A DNA stretch of 64,000 nt from Hydrogenophaga sp. (GCF_030651625.1 NZ_JAUSCF010000017.1:124001-188000); one strand, 5' to 3'; shown: positions 1-8,294, numbered from the stretch's first letter. Notes: generated from the letters alone by a model not told the origin. A program made the numbers and translations.

Positions 1-62
1 TTGTCCGAGTCGTACTCGTTCATCTGGCAGCCAAAGGTTTTGATAAAGACTTTTTTGCTCAT
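1..62 (-). CDS. miaB: tRNA-2-methylthio-N6-dimethylallyladenosine synthase MiaB, N-terminal fragment
   Basis: Only the first 20 codons lie in the window; the gene runs off the left edge. The start reads MSKKVFIKTFGCQMNEYDSD, the typical MiaB N-terminus. The Cys in FGCQMN is the first ligand of the auxiliary iron-sulfur cluster in the UPF0004 domain. MiaB is a radical SAM methylthiotransferase that modifies A37 of tRNAs reading UNN codons. A GGAG-containing ribosome site lies just upstream of the ATG. The identification rests on this short stretch, which is highly conserved in the family. Confidence 0.85.
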   Translation of the reverse strand, partial: MSKKVFIKTFGCQMNEYDSD

Positions 63-193
63 GGGGAGGCTCCGCAGATCGCGTCTGTGGCGAGGCCCGA
101 CGGGATCGTAAGTTTCAACAGGCCAGTTCGGTCGGAACGACACAGAGCCCTGACGGCGTTCCAGCCACAGGACAAGGCGCCGATGGGGCGTTT

Positions 194-625
194 TCAGTTG
201 GCCCGGGTGGGCGCGTCCGGGTTGGCAGGGGTCTCGGACGAAAAGCGGAAATTGCGCTCGGTGGCAGCACCCGCGCGCTTTTCTGCGGCTTCTGCTGGGT
301 TGAGCACCCAGACGTCGTGCACCAGGCCGAGGCTGTCGCGCACGTAGTTGACCAACACCTCCTGGCCGACCAGCGTGCCAGAAAGGATGATCGTGTTGTT
401 CTGGCCGCGGATGCGCGAACCGGGGGAGAGGCGCGCCGGTTCACCGTTGAGCTTGATTTCTGGTGGCTGCACCACCACCATCTTGGCGCGCAATGCGCTG
501 TCTGGGAAGTTGCGGACTGGTTGGGTTTGTGCACCGCTCCACGGTGCGGCGCTCAGTGCCAGCGCGGCGGCCAGCATGCGCGCGAGGGATGAGGGGGTCG
601 AAAGAGCAGCGAGGCAGCGGTTCAT
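194..625 (-). CDS. secreted hypothetical protein
   Basis: This 143-residue protein of unknown function has an N-terminal signal peptide: a positively charged start, a hydrophobic Leu/Ala stretch around residues 16-28 and an Ala-x-Ala-like site near SGAQ. The mature part is polar, without cysteines or recognisable catalytic motifs, and contains a segment resembling a small beta-rich domain (SGTLVGQEVLVNYVRDSLGL). It lies upstream of miaB on the same strand with about 130 bp between them, so it might be co-transcribed. Export to the periplasm is inferred from the signal only. Confidence 0.6.
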   Translation of the reverse strand: MNRCLAALSTPSSLARMLAAALALSAAPWSGAQTQPVRNFPDSALRAKMVVVQPPEIKLNGEPARLSPGSRIRGQNNTIILSGTLVGQEVLVNYVRDSLGLVHDVWVLNPAEAAEKRAGAATERNFRFSSETPANPDAPTRAN

Positions 626-783
626 GGTGTGTGTCCAGAGGCTGTGGAGAAGGCGGAGCGCCGGCAGAAGTCAGGCGAGGATTGTCGCACGGGGGCTCGC
701 CAGCCGGTGGGCGTTTGCGCAGAATGCACCACCACCCGTGGTCCTCGTACCAATACGCTTTCACCCAAAAAAGAAGGAACAGC

Positions 784-1377
784 ATGGCCCGCTTGCCGCC
801 CCTGCCACCCGAGACCACACCCGAACTCAAACCGCATTTTGACTTCTTCCTGGGTACCCTGGGCTTCACGCCCAACAGCGTGCTCACCATGCAGAGGAAG
901 CCGAAGCTGGCCCAGGCACTCGCAGTCATGAACGCCGCGGTCATGGACCCTGAGGGCGAGGTCGATCTGGGGTTTCGTCGACTCATCGGCCATGTGGTCA
1001 GCAAGGTCGCGGGATGTCTGTATTGCCAGGCTCACACCTTGTTGGGAGCGAAGAACTTCGGGGTATCAGAGGCCAAGCTGGCCGATGTCTGGCGCTTTGC
1101 CGACAGCCCCTGCTACACCGAGGCCGAGCGGCTGGCGATGAACTTCGCTCTGGCGGCTGCCTCGCAGCCCAATGCCGTGACCGACGAGCAGTTCAACGAA
1201 TTGCGCGGGCACTGGAGCGATGGCGCCATCGTGGAAATTCTGGGGGTGGTGGCGATGTTCGCCTTTCTCAACCGCTGGAACGACACCATGGCCACGCCAC
1301 TGGAGGCGGTGCCCGAAGCGGTGGCGACGCAGGCTCTGGGTGCCCAAGGCTGGCGTCCGGGAAAACACGCGGGTTGA
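784..1377 (+). CDS. carboxymuconolactone decarboxylase / AhpD-like family protein
   Basis: This 197-residue all-helical protein has the CMD/AhpD fold signature GCLYCQAHTL, a CxxC followed by His, which in AhpD-like proteins is a redox or proton-relay centre. Family members act in peroxide defence or as gamma-carboxymuconolactone decarboxylases; the substrate cannot be read from sequence. The ATG at 784 is preferred over an upstream in-frame start because an AAGAAGGA ribosome site precedes it and the residues upstream are repetitive low-complexity translation. It is transcribed divergently from the secreted orphan. The peroxidase-related subgroup is the likeliest assignment. Confidence 0.75.
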   Translation: MARLPPLPPETTPELKPHFDFFLGTLGFTPNSVLTMQRKPKLAQALAVMNAAVMDPEGEVDLGFRRLIGHVVSKVAGCLYCQAHTLLGAKNFGVSEAKLADVWRFADSPCYTEAERLAMNFALAAASQPNAVTDEQFNELRGHWSDGAIVEILGVVAMFAFLNRWNDTMATPLEAVPEAVATQALGAQGWRPGKHAG

Positions 1378-1387
1378 TGCGACCCGC

Positions 1388-2038
1388 TCAGGACCTGCCG
1401 GGCGGCTTGTGCATCAGCGCCACATTGGGGCCGGGAATCTCGCATGTCCATCCGTGGCGTCTCGCCAGCCAATGCAAGGTGGCCTCGCGGTAGAACACCA
1501 CGTGGGTCGGGTCGCGGCGGTAGTGCCAGCCGGCAAACCTGGCATCGTCGGTCTGGAAATTGGTCATCAGCGCCAGCCAGCCACCCGGTGCCAGCAGTGT
1601 GTCAAAGCGGCGAAATTCATTGGCGGGTTGGTGGAAGTGCTCGATCACCTCGGTACAAGTGACAAAGTCGTAGGTGCAGGTCAACACCGAACGGCCCGGA
1701 TGAAAAAAGGGGTCGTAGAGCGCTACCTCATGGCCGCTTTCGCGCAGCAGGGCCGCCAGTGCCGGTGCTGGCCCACAGCCATAGTCCAGGCCCCGGCTGG
1801 AAGGGGGCAGTCGCTGCAGCAAAGGATCGCTCAGCTTGCTAAGAAACTGGCGGTAGTGCGCATCGTCTTCCGCGTTCTGGTGCAGCCGGTATTCGGCCAG
1901 TTCGGTGTCCGGCCCGGGGCGCTGTTCGGGATGGAGAAACGTGGCCAGGCAGTCGAGGCAGCGCAGGTAGGTGCGATCTCCCACTGTCTGAAACGCCTGG
2001 CATTGCTTGCTCTCGCACACTGGGCACTGCATGGGCAT
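1388..2038 (-). CDS. class I SAM-dependent methyltransferase with N-terminal zinc ribbon
   Basis: The 216-residue product begins with paired CxxC motifs (CPVC near residue 5, CLDC near residue 28) typical of a small zinc ribbon. A Rossmann methyltransferase core follows, with the SAM-binding motif I (LDYGCGPAPAL) and an acidic post-I region. A VTCTEVIEHF motif fits the Methyltransf_11/23 group. The substrate is unknown. The start at 2038 was chosen because earlier codons would overlap the 3' end of yaeQ upstream and add a basic non-conserved tail; 2032 is an alternative. It probably follows yaeQ in one transcript. Confidence 0.75.
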   Translation of the reverse strand: MPMQCPVCESKQCQAFQTVGDRTYLRCLDCLATFLHPEQRPGPDTELAEYRLHQNAEDDAHYRQFLSKLSDPLLQRLPPSSRGLDYGCGPAPALAALLRESGHEVALYDPFFHPGRSVLTCTYDFVTCTEVIEHFHQPANEFRRFDTLLAPGGWLALMTNFQTDDARFAGWHYRRDPTHVVFYREATLHWLARRHGWTCEIPGPNVALMHKPPGRS

Positions 2039-2069
2039 CCTGGGGTGCGAGCGAATCCTGGGGAAGGTC

Positions 2070-2630
2070 CTATTTCCAGCGCAGCGGCTCGATGGGCACG
2101 CTGCCTTGTGTGCTGGAGAGCGTGAGCACACCCTCCTGCACTGTGGCTTGCAACTGCATGCTGCGTTCGGCCATGGCCGCCAGCGCCGGCGCGACCTCGG
2201 TGGGCAGGCGCCACACTTGCAACCGGTCCAGCCGGGTCAGCTTGTTCTCAATGCCGCGCCACCACACATCGGCCGCCGAACCGAAGGCGTAGACAAACAC
2301 CGCATCGGCCTTGCTGCAGGCTTTCAGGAGCGGCTTGTCTTCGGGTTGGCCAACTTCGATCCAGATGCGCTTTCGGCCGGTGAAGTCGGTGAGAGAGACG
2401 TCCGGGTCTTCCGGGTCCGACAGGCCGGCACCAAAGGCCAGCGTACCATCACCACCGCAGGTGTCCTGCAGCTCGTGAGCGTGAATGGCCAGTGCCACCA
2501 GCCGCACCATCATGCGTTCGTCCGTCTCGCTCGGGTGACGGGCGAGCGTGAGCACATGGTCGGCGTAGTAACTGTGGTCGATGTCGGCGATGGCGACATT
2601 CGCCTTGAAAATGGTGGATTTGAGGGCCAT
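2070..2630 (-). CDS. yaeQ: YaeQ family protein
   Basis: The 186-residue protein matches YaeQ along its length: the start MALKSTIFKANVAIADIDH, the ARHPSETDERMMVRL motif and the IWIEVGQP block. YaeQ has a PD-(D/E)XK nuclease-like fold. E. coli YaeQ was reported as a suppressor of rfaH loss, but the biochemical role is unsettled. The ATG at 2630 is the standard start of the family. The leader overlaps the terminator hairpin of the upstream tRNA gene, so yaeQ is likely expressed from its own promoter or by readthrough. Confidence 0.85.
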   Translation of the reverse strand: MALKSTIFKANVAIADIDHSYYADHVLTLARHPSETDERMMVRLVALAIHAHELQDTCGGDGTLAFGAGLSDPEDPDVSLTDFTGRKRIWIEVGQPEDKPLLKACSKADAVFVYAFGSAADVWWRGIENKLTRLDRLQVWRLPTEVAPALAAMAERSMQLQATVQEGVLTLSSTQGSVPIEPLRWK

Positions 2631-2636
2631 GAATGC

Positions 2637-2667
2637 AAAAAAGCGGACCCGTCGCCGGTGCCCGCTT
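2637..2667 (-). terminator. Rho-independent terminator after tRNA-Met
   Basis: On the minus strand, just after the tRNA 3' end, a stem of AAGCGG pairing with CCGCTT is followed by a run of six T. The loop is GC-rich and can fold further. It lies directly in front of the yaeQ start codon, so it would end tRNA transcription and could attenuate yaeQ. Confidence 0.6.
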
Positions 2668-2675
2668 CTGAAATT

Positions 2676-2752
2676 TGGTGGCGATAGGTGGACTTGAACC
2701 ACCGACATCAGCATTATGAATGCTGCGCTCTAACCAACTGAGCTATATCGCC
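2676..2752 (-). tRNA. tRNA-Met (CAT anticodon)
   Basis: The minus strand folds as a 77-nt tRNA with an encoded CCA end. The acceptor stem GGCGATA pairs with TATCGCC, the D-arm begins AGCTCAG and the T-arm contains GGTTCAAGTCC. The anticodon loop reads TTCATAA, giving CAT. The first base pair is G-C, so it is not the initiator tRNA. The TTGGTTAGAGC D-loop matches elongator tRNA-Met. A tRNA-Ile2 with lysidine-modified CAT cannot be fully excluded by eye, but the body looks like elongator Met. Confidence 0.9.
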
Positions 2753-2832
2753 GAAGCTCAAAATTATAGCCAGATTTTGGAGCGCCATCGGGCGCTCTGG
2801 CTGCGGTGCCAGTTTTCCCTGAGGCCGGTGTG

Positions 2833-3249
2833 TCAGGCCGCTTTCTTGACGTACGACGCGCACCAGCCTGCTGCGGCGACCTGCTTGCCAGCAAAGAGCG
2901 GACACGGACCGGCTTCCGAGCCGGCCGAGCCCTGGTAAAGCGAGCAGTTGGCACAGTTGCTGCCTTCCACAAAGTTGGCATGCTTGATCTTGTCCACATT
3001 GGCCGCCAGGGCCACGTAGCCCAGGGCCACAGCGGTGGGGTCGGTGGCCTCCACCATCGGGCCGGAGGCCGATGGCGATTCCGCAGGCGCGGCGGGAGCC
3101 GGTGCCGCGGCCGTCGGCGGCTCCGCCGATGCTGGGGCAGGCGCTGGCGCCGGAGCGGCTGCGGTCGGGCCTTCCTGCTTGGAGCAGGCGGCGGCAAGCA
3201 CGGCGCCGCTGGCGGGCACCATCATCAAAAAGCGTCGGCGGGTGGTCAT
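2833..3249 (-). CDS. high-potential iron-sulfur protein (HiPIP) with Tat/lipoprotein-like leader
   Basis: The C-terminal ~70 residues are a HiPIP domain with the four cluster cysteines at C99-x2-C102-x13-C116-x13-C130, holding one [4Fe-4S] cluster for periplasmic electron transfer. The N-terminus MTTRRRFLMM is a Tat signal, as expected for a cofactor-loaded export substrate. The hydrophobic stretch ends in AAAC (C22), so the protein may be lipidated. A Pro/Ala-rich linker of about 45 residues separates this from the domain. HiPIPs carry electrons from bc1-type complexes or dehydrogenases to oxidases. The gene is monocistronic between the tRNA and the hydratase gene. Confidence 0.88.
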   Translation of the reverse strand: MTTRRRFLMMVPASGAVLAAACSKQEGPTAAAPAPAPAPASAEPPTAAAPAPAAPAESPSASGPMVEATDPTAVALGYVALAANVDKIKHANFVEGSNCANCSLYQGSAGSEAGPCPLFAGKQVAAAGWCASYVKKAA

Positions 3250-3407
3250 GGCGTGGTCCTGGGTAAATGAGGGGAAGCAGGTCCGACCTGCCCGCACAGC
3301 CCGCGACCGGTTGCCCGCTGGGGAGTGCTGCGTGGGGTCGGTTATACGCCTGCGTTCCCCAGCGACCTGTTACAGCCTGTGCATGGCACACCCCGGCACT
3401 GTGCCAT

Positions 3408-4196
3408 TCAGCGTTGCTTGAAGGCCGCCTTGCGCTTGTTCACGAAAGCGTCCATGCCTTCTTTCTGGTCTTCGGTTGCGAACATCGCGTGAAACATCCG
3501 GCGCTCGAACATCACGCCGTCTGACAGGCTGCCTTCGAATGAGCGGTTGACGCACTCCTTGGCGGCCATCACCGACGGCAGCGAGAACTCGCAGATCTGC
3601 AGGGCGGCGCCCAGGGCTTCGTTCATCAGCTGGTCAAGTGGAACCACGCGGCTGACCAGGCCGGCGCGCTCCGCTTCGGCGGCGTCCATCATGCGTCCGG
3701 TCAAGGCCAGGTCCATGGCCTTGGCCTTGCCAACGGCGCGTGGCAGGCGCTGGGTGCCGCCAGCGCCGGGAATGATGCCCAACTTGATCTCGGGCTGGCC
3801 GAACTTGGCGTTGTCGGCGGCGATGATGAAGTCGCACATCATGGCCAGCTCGCAACCGCCGCCCAGGGCGAAGCCGCTGACCGCAGCGATCACCGGTTTG
3901 CGGATGCTGCGGATGGTTTCCCAGTTGCGGGTGATGTAGTCGCCCTTGTAGACGTCGGCGAAGCTGTAGGTTGCCATGGCGCCGATGTCGGCACCGGCGG
4001 CGAAGGCTTTCTCGCTGCCGGTGACGATCATGCAGCCGATGGCCTCGTCGGCGTCGAACCCCTTGAGGGCCGTACCGAGTTCGTCCATGAGCTGGTTGTT
4101 CAGCGCGTTGAGCTGCTTGGGCCGGTTCAGGGTGATGATGCCCACGCGCCCTTCGGTGCGCACGGTGATGAGTTCGGGGGTGGGTGTCTCGCTCAT
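3408..4196 (-). CDS. enoyl-CoA hydratase
   Basis: This 262-residue crotonase-fold protein keeps both catalytic glutamates, in [11 protein letters not shown] and [11 protein letters not shown], and the oxyanion-hole segment AAGADI. It hydrates trans-2-enoyl-CoA to 3-hydroxyacyl-CoA. It lies divergent from paaG, so it may serve as the PaaF step (2,3-dehydroadipyl-CoA hydration), but the sequence equally fits a general short-chain fatty-acid or branched-chain hydratase. A perfect palindrome of the type bound by MerR-family LiuR regulators lies 35 bp upstream, suggesting control separate from the paa genes. The start at 4196 removes an unconserved N-terminal extension. Confidence 0.88.
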   Translation of the reverse strand: MSETPTPELITVRTEGRVGIITLNRPKQLNALNNQLMDELGTALKGFDADEAIGCMIVTGSEKAFAAGADIGAMATYSFADVYKGDYITRNWETIRSIRKPVIAAVSGFALGGGCELAMMCDFIIAADNAKFGQPEIKLGIIPGAGGTQRLPRAVGKAKAMDLALTGRMMDAAEAERAGLVSRVVPLDQLMNEALGAALQICEFSLPSVMAAKECVNRSFEGSLSDGVMFERRMFHAMFATEDQKEGMDAFVNKRKAAFKQR

Positions 4197-4230
4197 GGCT
4201 TTCCTCGGCTTGAATGGGGTAAGAGGGTGA

Positions 4231-4248
4231 GTTGACGTGAACGTCAAC
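4231..4248. promoter_or_regulatory. LiuR-like palindromic operator
   Basis: GTTGACGT and ACGTCAAC form perfect 8-bp arms around a 2-bp centre, 35 bp upstream of the enoyl-CoA hydratase start. The TTGACGT-N2-ACGTCAA form is like sites predicted for MerR-family LiuR regulators of acyl-CoA catabolism. Assignment to a regulator is inference; the palindrome itself is directly visible. Confidence 0.5.
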
Positions 4249-4286
4249 ATCAAGGTCAACTATAGCTGGCTCCACCAAGGGAAAAC

Positions 4287-4312
4287 ATTAGCCGACCGAT
4301 GGGTCGGTTAAT
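4287..4312. promoter_or_regulatory. TetR-type operator upstream of paaGIK
   Basis: An imperfect palindrome, ATTAGCCGACCG / GGGTCGGTTAAT (10 of 12 positions paired), lies about 67 bp upstream of the paaG start. The ACCGACC-N2-GGTCGGT core is typical of TetR-family operators of acyl-CoA-responsive repressors. A PaaR-like repressor responding to phenylacetyl-CoA is the natural candidate, but no regulator gene is in the window. Confidence 0.5.
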
Positions 4313-4378
4313 GGTAAATTGCGACGAAGCCGTATTTGCCGAAGCGCCCAGTACCCGCATCTGAGGAGACAGCATCAC

Positions 4379-5185
4379 ATGAATTCCCCGTCAACGGCCT
4401 CTTCCATCCTGTATGAGGAGCGCGGAGCAGTGGCTCTGGTCACGCTCAACCGTCCCGACGCGCTCAACAGTTTCACGCGCGCCATGCACCACGAACTGTG
4501 GTCGGCGCTGGACCGTGCCGAAGGCAACTCCGCCATCCGGACACTTGTGGTGACGGGCGCTGGACGCGGTTTCTGCGCCGGCGCTGACCTGGCCGAGTTC
4601 GATTTCGAACCCGGGCCTGATCTGGTGCAGCGCGCCGATCCCGGCCCGGTGATCGAACAGGCCTTCAACCCCACAGCCAGGCGGTTCCAGAACCTGCGCA
4701 TGCCCAGCATCGCAGCGGTCAATGGCGTGGCGGCCGGTGCGGGCGCTTCGCTGGTCATGTGCTGCGACATGGCGATTGCCTCACCGGGTGCGAGCTTCAT
4801 CCAGGCATTCAGCAAGATCGGTCTGATTCCGGATGCAGGCGGCAGTTGGCTGCTCGTGGAGCGCCTGGGCATGGCGCGGGCGATGGCGCTGGCCATGACG
4901 GGCGACAAGTTGCCGGCCCAGCAAGCGAAAGAATGGGGAATGATCTGGGATGTGGCCGACGATCCGGTGACTGCTGCCCTGACCCTGGCCGGCAAGCTGG
5001 CGGTCATGCCGACCAAGGCGCTGGTGGCCACGCGGGCCTTGTTGCGGGAGGCGGGTACGCGCAGCTTCAGCGAACAGCTCGATGTGGAACGCGATACCCA
5101 GTCCGCGCTGGGCCGAACGCACGACTACATCGAGGGCGTGATGGCGTTCCGCCAGAAGCGCGCGCCACAGTTCAAGGGGGAATGA
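4379..5185 (+). CDS. paaG: 2-(1,2-epoxy-1,2-dihydrophenyl)acetyl-CoA isomerase PaaG
   Basis: This 268-residue crotonase-family protein lacks the first hydratase glutamate (GAGASLVMCCD) but has the Asp of the isomerase subgroup in KIGLIPDAGGS. This is the pattern of PaaG, which isomerises ring-1,2-epoxyphenylacetyl-CoA to the oxepin. The neighbours PaaI and PaaK support this over a fatty-acid isomerase. The ATG at 4379 follows a GAGGAG ribosome site (near 4361-4368). The stop overlaps an ATGA just before paaI, indicating translational coupling. Confidence 0.88.
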   Translation: MNSPSTASSILYEERGAVALVTLNRPDALNSFTRAMHHELWSALDRAEGNSAIRTLVVTGAGRGFCAGADLAEFDFEPGPDLVQRADPGPVIEQAFNPTARRFQNLRMPSIAAVNGVAAGAGASLVMCCDMAIASPGASFIQAFSKIGLIPDAGGSWLLVERLGMARAMALAMTGDKLPAQQAKEWGMIWDVADDPVTAALTLAGKLAVMPTKALVATRALLREAGTRSFSEQLDVERDTQSALGRTHDYIEGVMAFRQKRAPQFKGE

Positions 5186-5187
5186 GC

Positions 5188-5628
5188 ATGACACCTCAGG
5201 AACGCGCTCAAAAAGTGGGGGAGTCGATGTTCGCCGTGGATGTGGCGGCCCGCGAGACCATGGGCATCGAATTGGTGAGCGTGGCGCCCGGACATGCCGT
5301 GCTGCGCATGTCGGTCCGGCCGATGCACCTCAACGGCCACCAGATCTGCCACGGCGGGTTCATCTTCACGCTGGCAGACACCACGTTCGCATACGCCTGC
5401 AACAGCCACAACAGGAATGCGGTGGCGGCGGGCTGCAGCATCGAATTCCTCAAGCCCGGCCACCAGGGCGATGTGCTCACCTGCGAGGGCCAGGAGCAGG
5501 CCTTGCAGGGACGCCATGGCATCTACGACATGCGGGTCACGAACCAGAAGGGCGAGGTCGTGGCCATGTTCCGGGGCAAGAGCGCGGTCATTCCCGGCCA
5601 GGTGTTTCCCGAAGAGGTGAGCGCATGA
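5188..5628 (+). CDS. paaI: hydroxyphenylacetyl-CoA thioesterase PaaI
   Basis: The 146-residue hotdog-fold thioesterase contains the PaaI motif HGGFIFTLADTTFAYACN, where the Asp acts in catalysis. PaaI clears dead-end hydroxylated or ring-opened CoA esters formed during phenylacetate degradation and recovers CoA. Two in-frame starts exist, 5182 (ATGA overlap with the paaG stop) and 5188; the GGGGGA ribosome site at 5176-5181 has good spacing only for 5188. The stop codon overlaps the paaK start by four bases. Confidence 0.88.
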   Translation: MTPQERAQKVGESMFAVDVAARETMGIELVSVAPGHAVLRMSVRPMHLNGHQICHGGFIFTLADTTFAYACNSHNRNAVAAGCSIEFLKPGHQGDVLTCEGQEQALQGRHGIYDMRVTNQKGEVVAMFRGKSAVIPGQVFPEEVSA

Positions 5629-6920
5629 ACCGCTTTCCGTTGGAGCCGATTGAAAAAGCCAGCGTCGACGAGCTGCGCGCGCTGCAGCTCAAGCGGCTAC
5701 AGGCCACCTTGCGCCATGCCTACCAGAACTCGCCGGTGTACCGCGCCAAATTCGATGCGGCGGGGGTGCACCCCGACGACTGCGGCAGCCTGGCCGATCT
5801 GGCAAAGTTTCCCTTCACCTCCAAGAAGGACCTGCGCGACAGCTACCCCTTTGGCATGTTCGCGGTACCGCGCGAAAAATGTGCGCGCATCCACGCCAGC
5901 AGTGGCACCACGGGCAAGCCCACGGTGGTGGGCTACACCCTCAAGGACATCGACACCTGGGCCACGGTGGTGGCGCGCAGCATCCGCGCCAGTGGCGCCC
6001 GACCCGGCGACATGGTGCACGTGAGCTACGGTTATGGCCTGTTCACCGGTGGTCTGGGTGCACACTACGGCGCCGAAAAACTGGGTCTGACGGTGGTGCC
6101 CTTCGGCGGTGGCCAGACCGAGCGCCAGGTGCAGCTGATGCAGGATTTCCGTCCCGACATCATCATGGTCACGCCCAGCTACATGCTGGCCATTGCCGAC
6201 GAGTTCGAGCGGCAGGGCATCGACCCACGTGAGAGCAGCGTGCGACTGGGTATCTTCGGCGCCGAGCCCTGGACCAACGACATGCGCGTGGCGATCGAGG
6301 CGCGCATGAACATCGACGCGGTGGACATTTACGGTCTGTCGGAGGTGATGGGGCCGGGCGTGGCCAACGAATGTGTGGAAACCAAGGATGGCCCGACCAT
6401 CTGGGAAGACCACTTCTATCCCGAGATCATCGACCCCGAAACCGGCGAGCCGGTGGCCGATGGCGAGATGGGTGAGCTGGTGTTCACCAGCCTGACCAAG
6501 GAAGCGCTGCCCATCATCCGCTACCGCACGCGCGACCTCACCCGCCTGCTGCCCGGTACCGCGCGCACCATGCGCCGCATGGAAAAGATCACCGGTCGCA
6601 GCGACGACATGATGATCGTACGCGGGGTGAACGTGTTTCCCACCCAGATCGAGGAACTCATCCTCAAGCGCCCCGAACTCACGGCTCACTACCAATGTCT
6701 GCTGACCCGTGAAGGGCCGATGGACAACCTCACCGTGATCGTGGAGACCCGACCAGGCCTCGCGCCCGAGAGTATCGAGGCACGCGCGGCTGCCAAGATG
6801 CTTCAACACGAGGTCAAGGTGTTTGTGGGCAGCAGCGTGGAAGTGCAGCTCAGGCCCGAAGGCGGTGTGGAGCGCAGCCAGGGCAAGGCCAAGCGGGTGG
6901 TGGATCAGCGTTTGCGATGA
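5625..6920 (+). CDS. paaK: phenylacetate-CoA ligase PaaK
   Basis: This 431-residue adenylate-forming ligase activates phenylacetate to phenylacetyl-CoA with ATP, the entry step of the pathway. The phosphate-binding loop reads ASSGTTGKPTVVGYT near residue 93. The downstream GAEPWTND and YGLSEVMGPGVANE blocks and the C-terminal swivel GRSDDMMIVRGVNVFPTQIE are PaaK hallmarks. The length equals the family norm. It ends the paaGIK unit. The ring epoxidase (paaABCDE), paaZ, paaH and paaJ are not in the window. Confidence 0.95.
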   Translation: MNRFPLEPIEKASVDELRALQLKRLQATLRHAYQNSPVYRAKFDAAGVHPDDCGSLADLAKFPFTSKKDLRDSYPFGMFAVPREKCARIHASSGTTGKPTVVGYTLKDIDTWATVVARSIRASGARPGDMVHVSYGYGLFTGGLGAHYGAEKLGLTVVPFGGGQTERQVQLMQDFRPDIIMVTPSYMLAIADEFERQGIDPRESSVRLGIFGAEPWTNDMRVAIEARMNIDAVDIYGLSEVMGPGVANECVETKDGPTIWEDHFYPEIIDPETGEPVADGEMGELVFTSLTKEALPIIRYRTRDLTRLLPGTARTMRRMEKITGRSDDMMIVRGVNVFPTQIEELILKRPELTAHYQCLLTREGPMDNLTVIVETRPGLAPESIEARAAAKMLQHEVKVFVGSSVEVQLRPEGGVERSQGKAKRVVDQRLR

Positions 6921-7081
6921 GGCATCCGCGCGTTGCTCAGCCGTCTCGGGCGCTGGGGGTGCCAGAAACTTCCGGTCGTTGGCGTGAAATTGTTCCGTCT
7001 CCTAGTTGTCACGCCTGAGGTCAAACCCCCTAGCCGTTGTCTTGTCCAGTCGCTACATTCCCTCACAAAGGAAGCTTCCAA

Positions 7082-7609
7082 ATGGACAAAAGCGCGGTCT
7101 TCTTGAAGACGGACAACGGGCGGGAGGCCCTGACGAGCCGTCCGCCAGGTCTCACGCCCCGTTTGCGTTCGCTGCTGATCATGACCGACGGCAAGCGGAC
7201 GGTGGCCGAACTTGACAAGATGCTGGGAGCCGAAGGCGCCGCCGGGCCCCTGCTGGAGCAACTGGTTGCACAGGGGTGGCTGCATGGGCAGGGAGCCCCC
7301 GGGGCTGGTGCGGCATCCGCGCCAACGGGTGCGGACACTGCCTTGGCTCCTGCAGCGGTGGGCACTTTGCCGCCCGTGGTCGAAGAGACCTGGCCGTTCC
7401 TCGACGCTCGCCGGCGCGTGGTGCGTTTCATCAACGACCAATTGGGCCCCATGGGTGAGACCCTGGCCATACGTGTGGAGTCATGCAAAAGCGCCTCGGA
7501 GCTGCAGTTGGCATTGCCGCGCATCCGCGATGGCCTGCGCAATTTCAAGAACTCGGCCACGGTGCAGCAATTCGATCAGGAGATCGCAGTCCACTTGCCG
7601 ACTGCTTGA
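7082..7609 (+). CDS. hypothetical protein with winged-helix-like N-terminus
   Basis: I do not recognise a named family. The 175-residue protein has an N-terminal segment (about residues 20-68, with the pattern DGKRTVAELDKMLG...LLEQLVAQGWL) that looks like a winged-helix domain. An Ala/Pro-rich linker follows, then a helical C-terminal domain of about 75 residues. No signal peptide or membrane segment is visible. The ATG at 7082 follows an AAAGGAAG ribosome site. It stands alone between paaK and a putative outer-membrane protein gene. Confidence 0.6.
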   Translation: MDKSAVFLKTDNGREALTSRPPGLTPRLRSLLIMTDGKRTVAELDKMLGAEGAAGPLLEQLVAQGWLHGQGAPGAGAASAPTGADTALAPAAVGTLPPVVEETWPFLDARRRVVRFINDQLGPMGETLAIRVESCKSASELQLALPRIRDGLRNFKNSATVQQFDQEIAVHLPTA

Positions 7610-7751
7610 GAGGCCTGCAGAACAGGTGGTTCCAGACCGGCGCAACGGACGCCGACACGCCTGTGGCCTCAAGTTCATGGCCCTTGCCGACCTGTTGGGC
7701 CCGCTACCTTCCTAGAATGTGGTGTTCATTCATTTCAGGAAGGACTCTCCC

Positions 7752-8294
7752 ATGAACAAGCTTCGCCATCTCGCACTTGCCACCGGCCTCGCAGGCATGA
7801 TCGCGGCACCCGCCGCGCAGGCGCAATCTGTCTACGGCGAACTGGGCTACACGGCATTGACTGCAAGCCTGTCGGTGCCGGTGCTGGGCGTGTCGGTCAA
7901 GTCGGAGCCTGCCATGGCCCGTGCCATGATCGGCATTTCACCCTTTGCAGGACTGGGTGTGGAGGGAATGATCGGTACCGGTGTCCGCGACGACCGCTTG
8001 CGCGGCAACGTGGCGATGAACTCCCGGGTCAAGGTGGACGAATTCCTGGGGGTCTATCTCGCGTCGCGCCTGAACCTGGGGCCGGTGGAGCTGTTTGGTC
8101 GGGCCGGTGTCGCTGAAACCCGGGTGCGTTTCGAAGGGCTGGGCACTGGCAGTGACACTGGCTTTTCTTACGGGGCTGGACTGCGCCTGCTGCCCACCGA
8201 CAGCCTCACCCTCAGCCTCGATTACATGAGCTACCTCGACAAGAGCGGCTTGAAGATCGATGGCTACACGCTCAGTCTGGGCCTGAAGTTCTGA
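7752..8294 (+). CDS. outer membrane beta-barrel protein
   Basis: The 180-residue product starts with a clear signal peptide ending in APAAQAQS. It continues as alternating amphipathic strands (YGELGYTAL, LSLDYMSYL, GYTLSLGLKF) and ends with the terminal Phe recognised by the BAM complex. This is the layout of small OmpA/OmpW/Opa-like eight-stranded barrels. The ligand or role is unknown. A GGAAGGA ribosome site precedes the ATG. Confidence 0.72.
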   Translation: MNKLRHLALATGLAGMIAAPAAQAQSVYGELGYTALTASLSVPVLGVSVKSEPAMARAMIGISPFAGLGVEGMIGTGVRDDRLRGNVAMNSRVKVDEFLGVYLASRLNLGPVELFGRAGVAETRVRFEGLGTGSDTGFSYGAGLRLLPTDSLTLSLDYMSYLDKSGLKIDGYTLSLGLKF

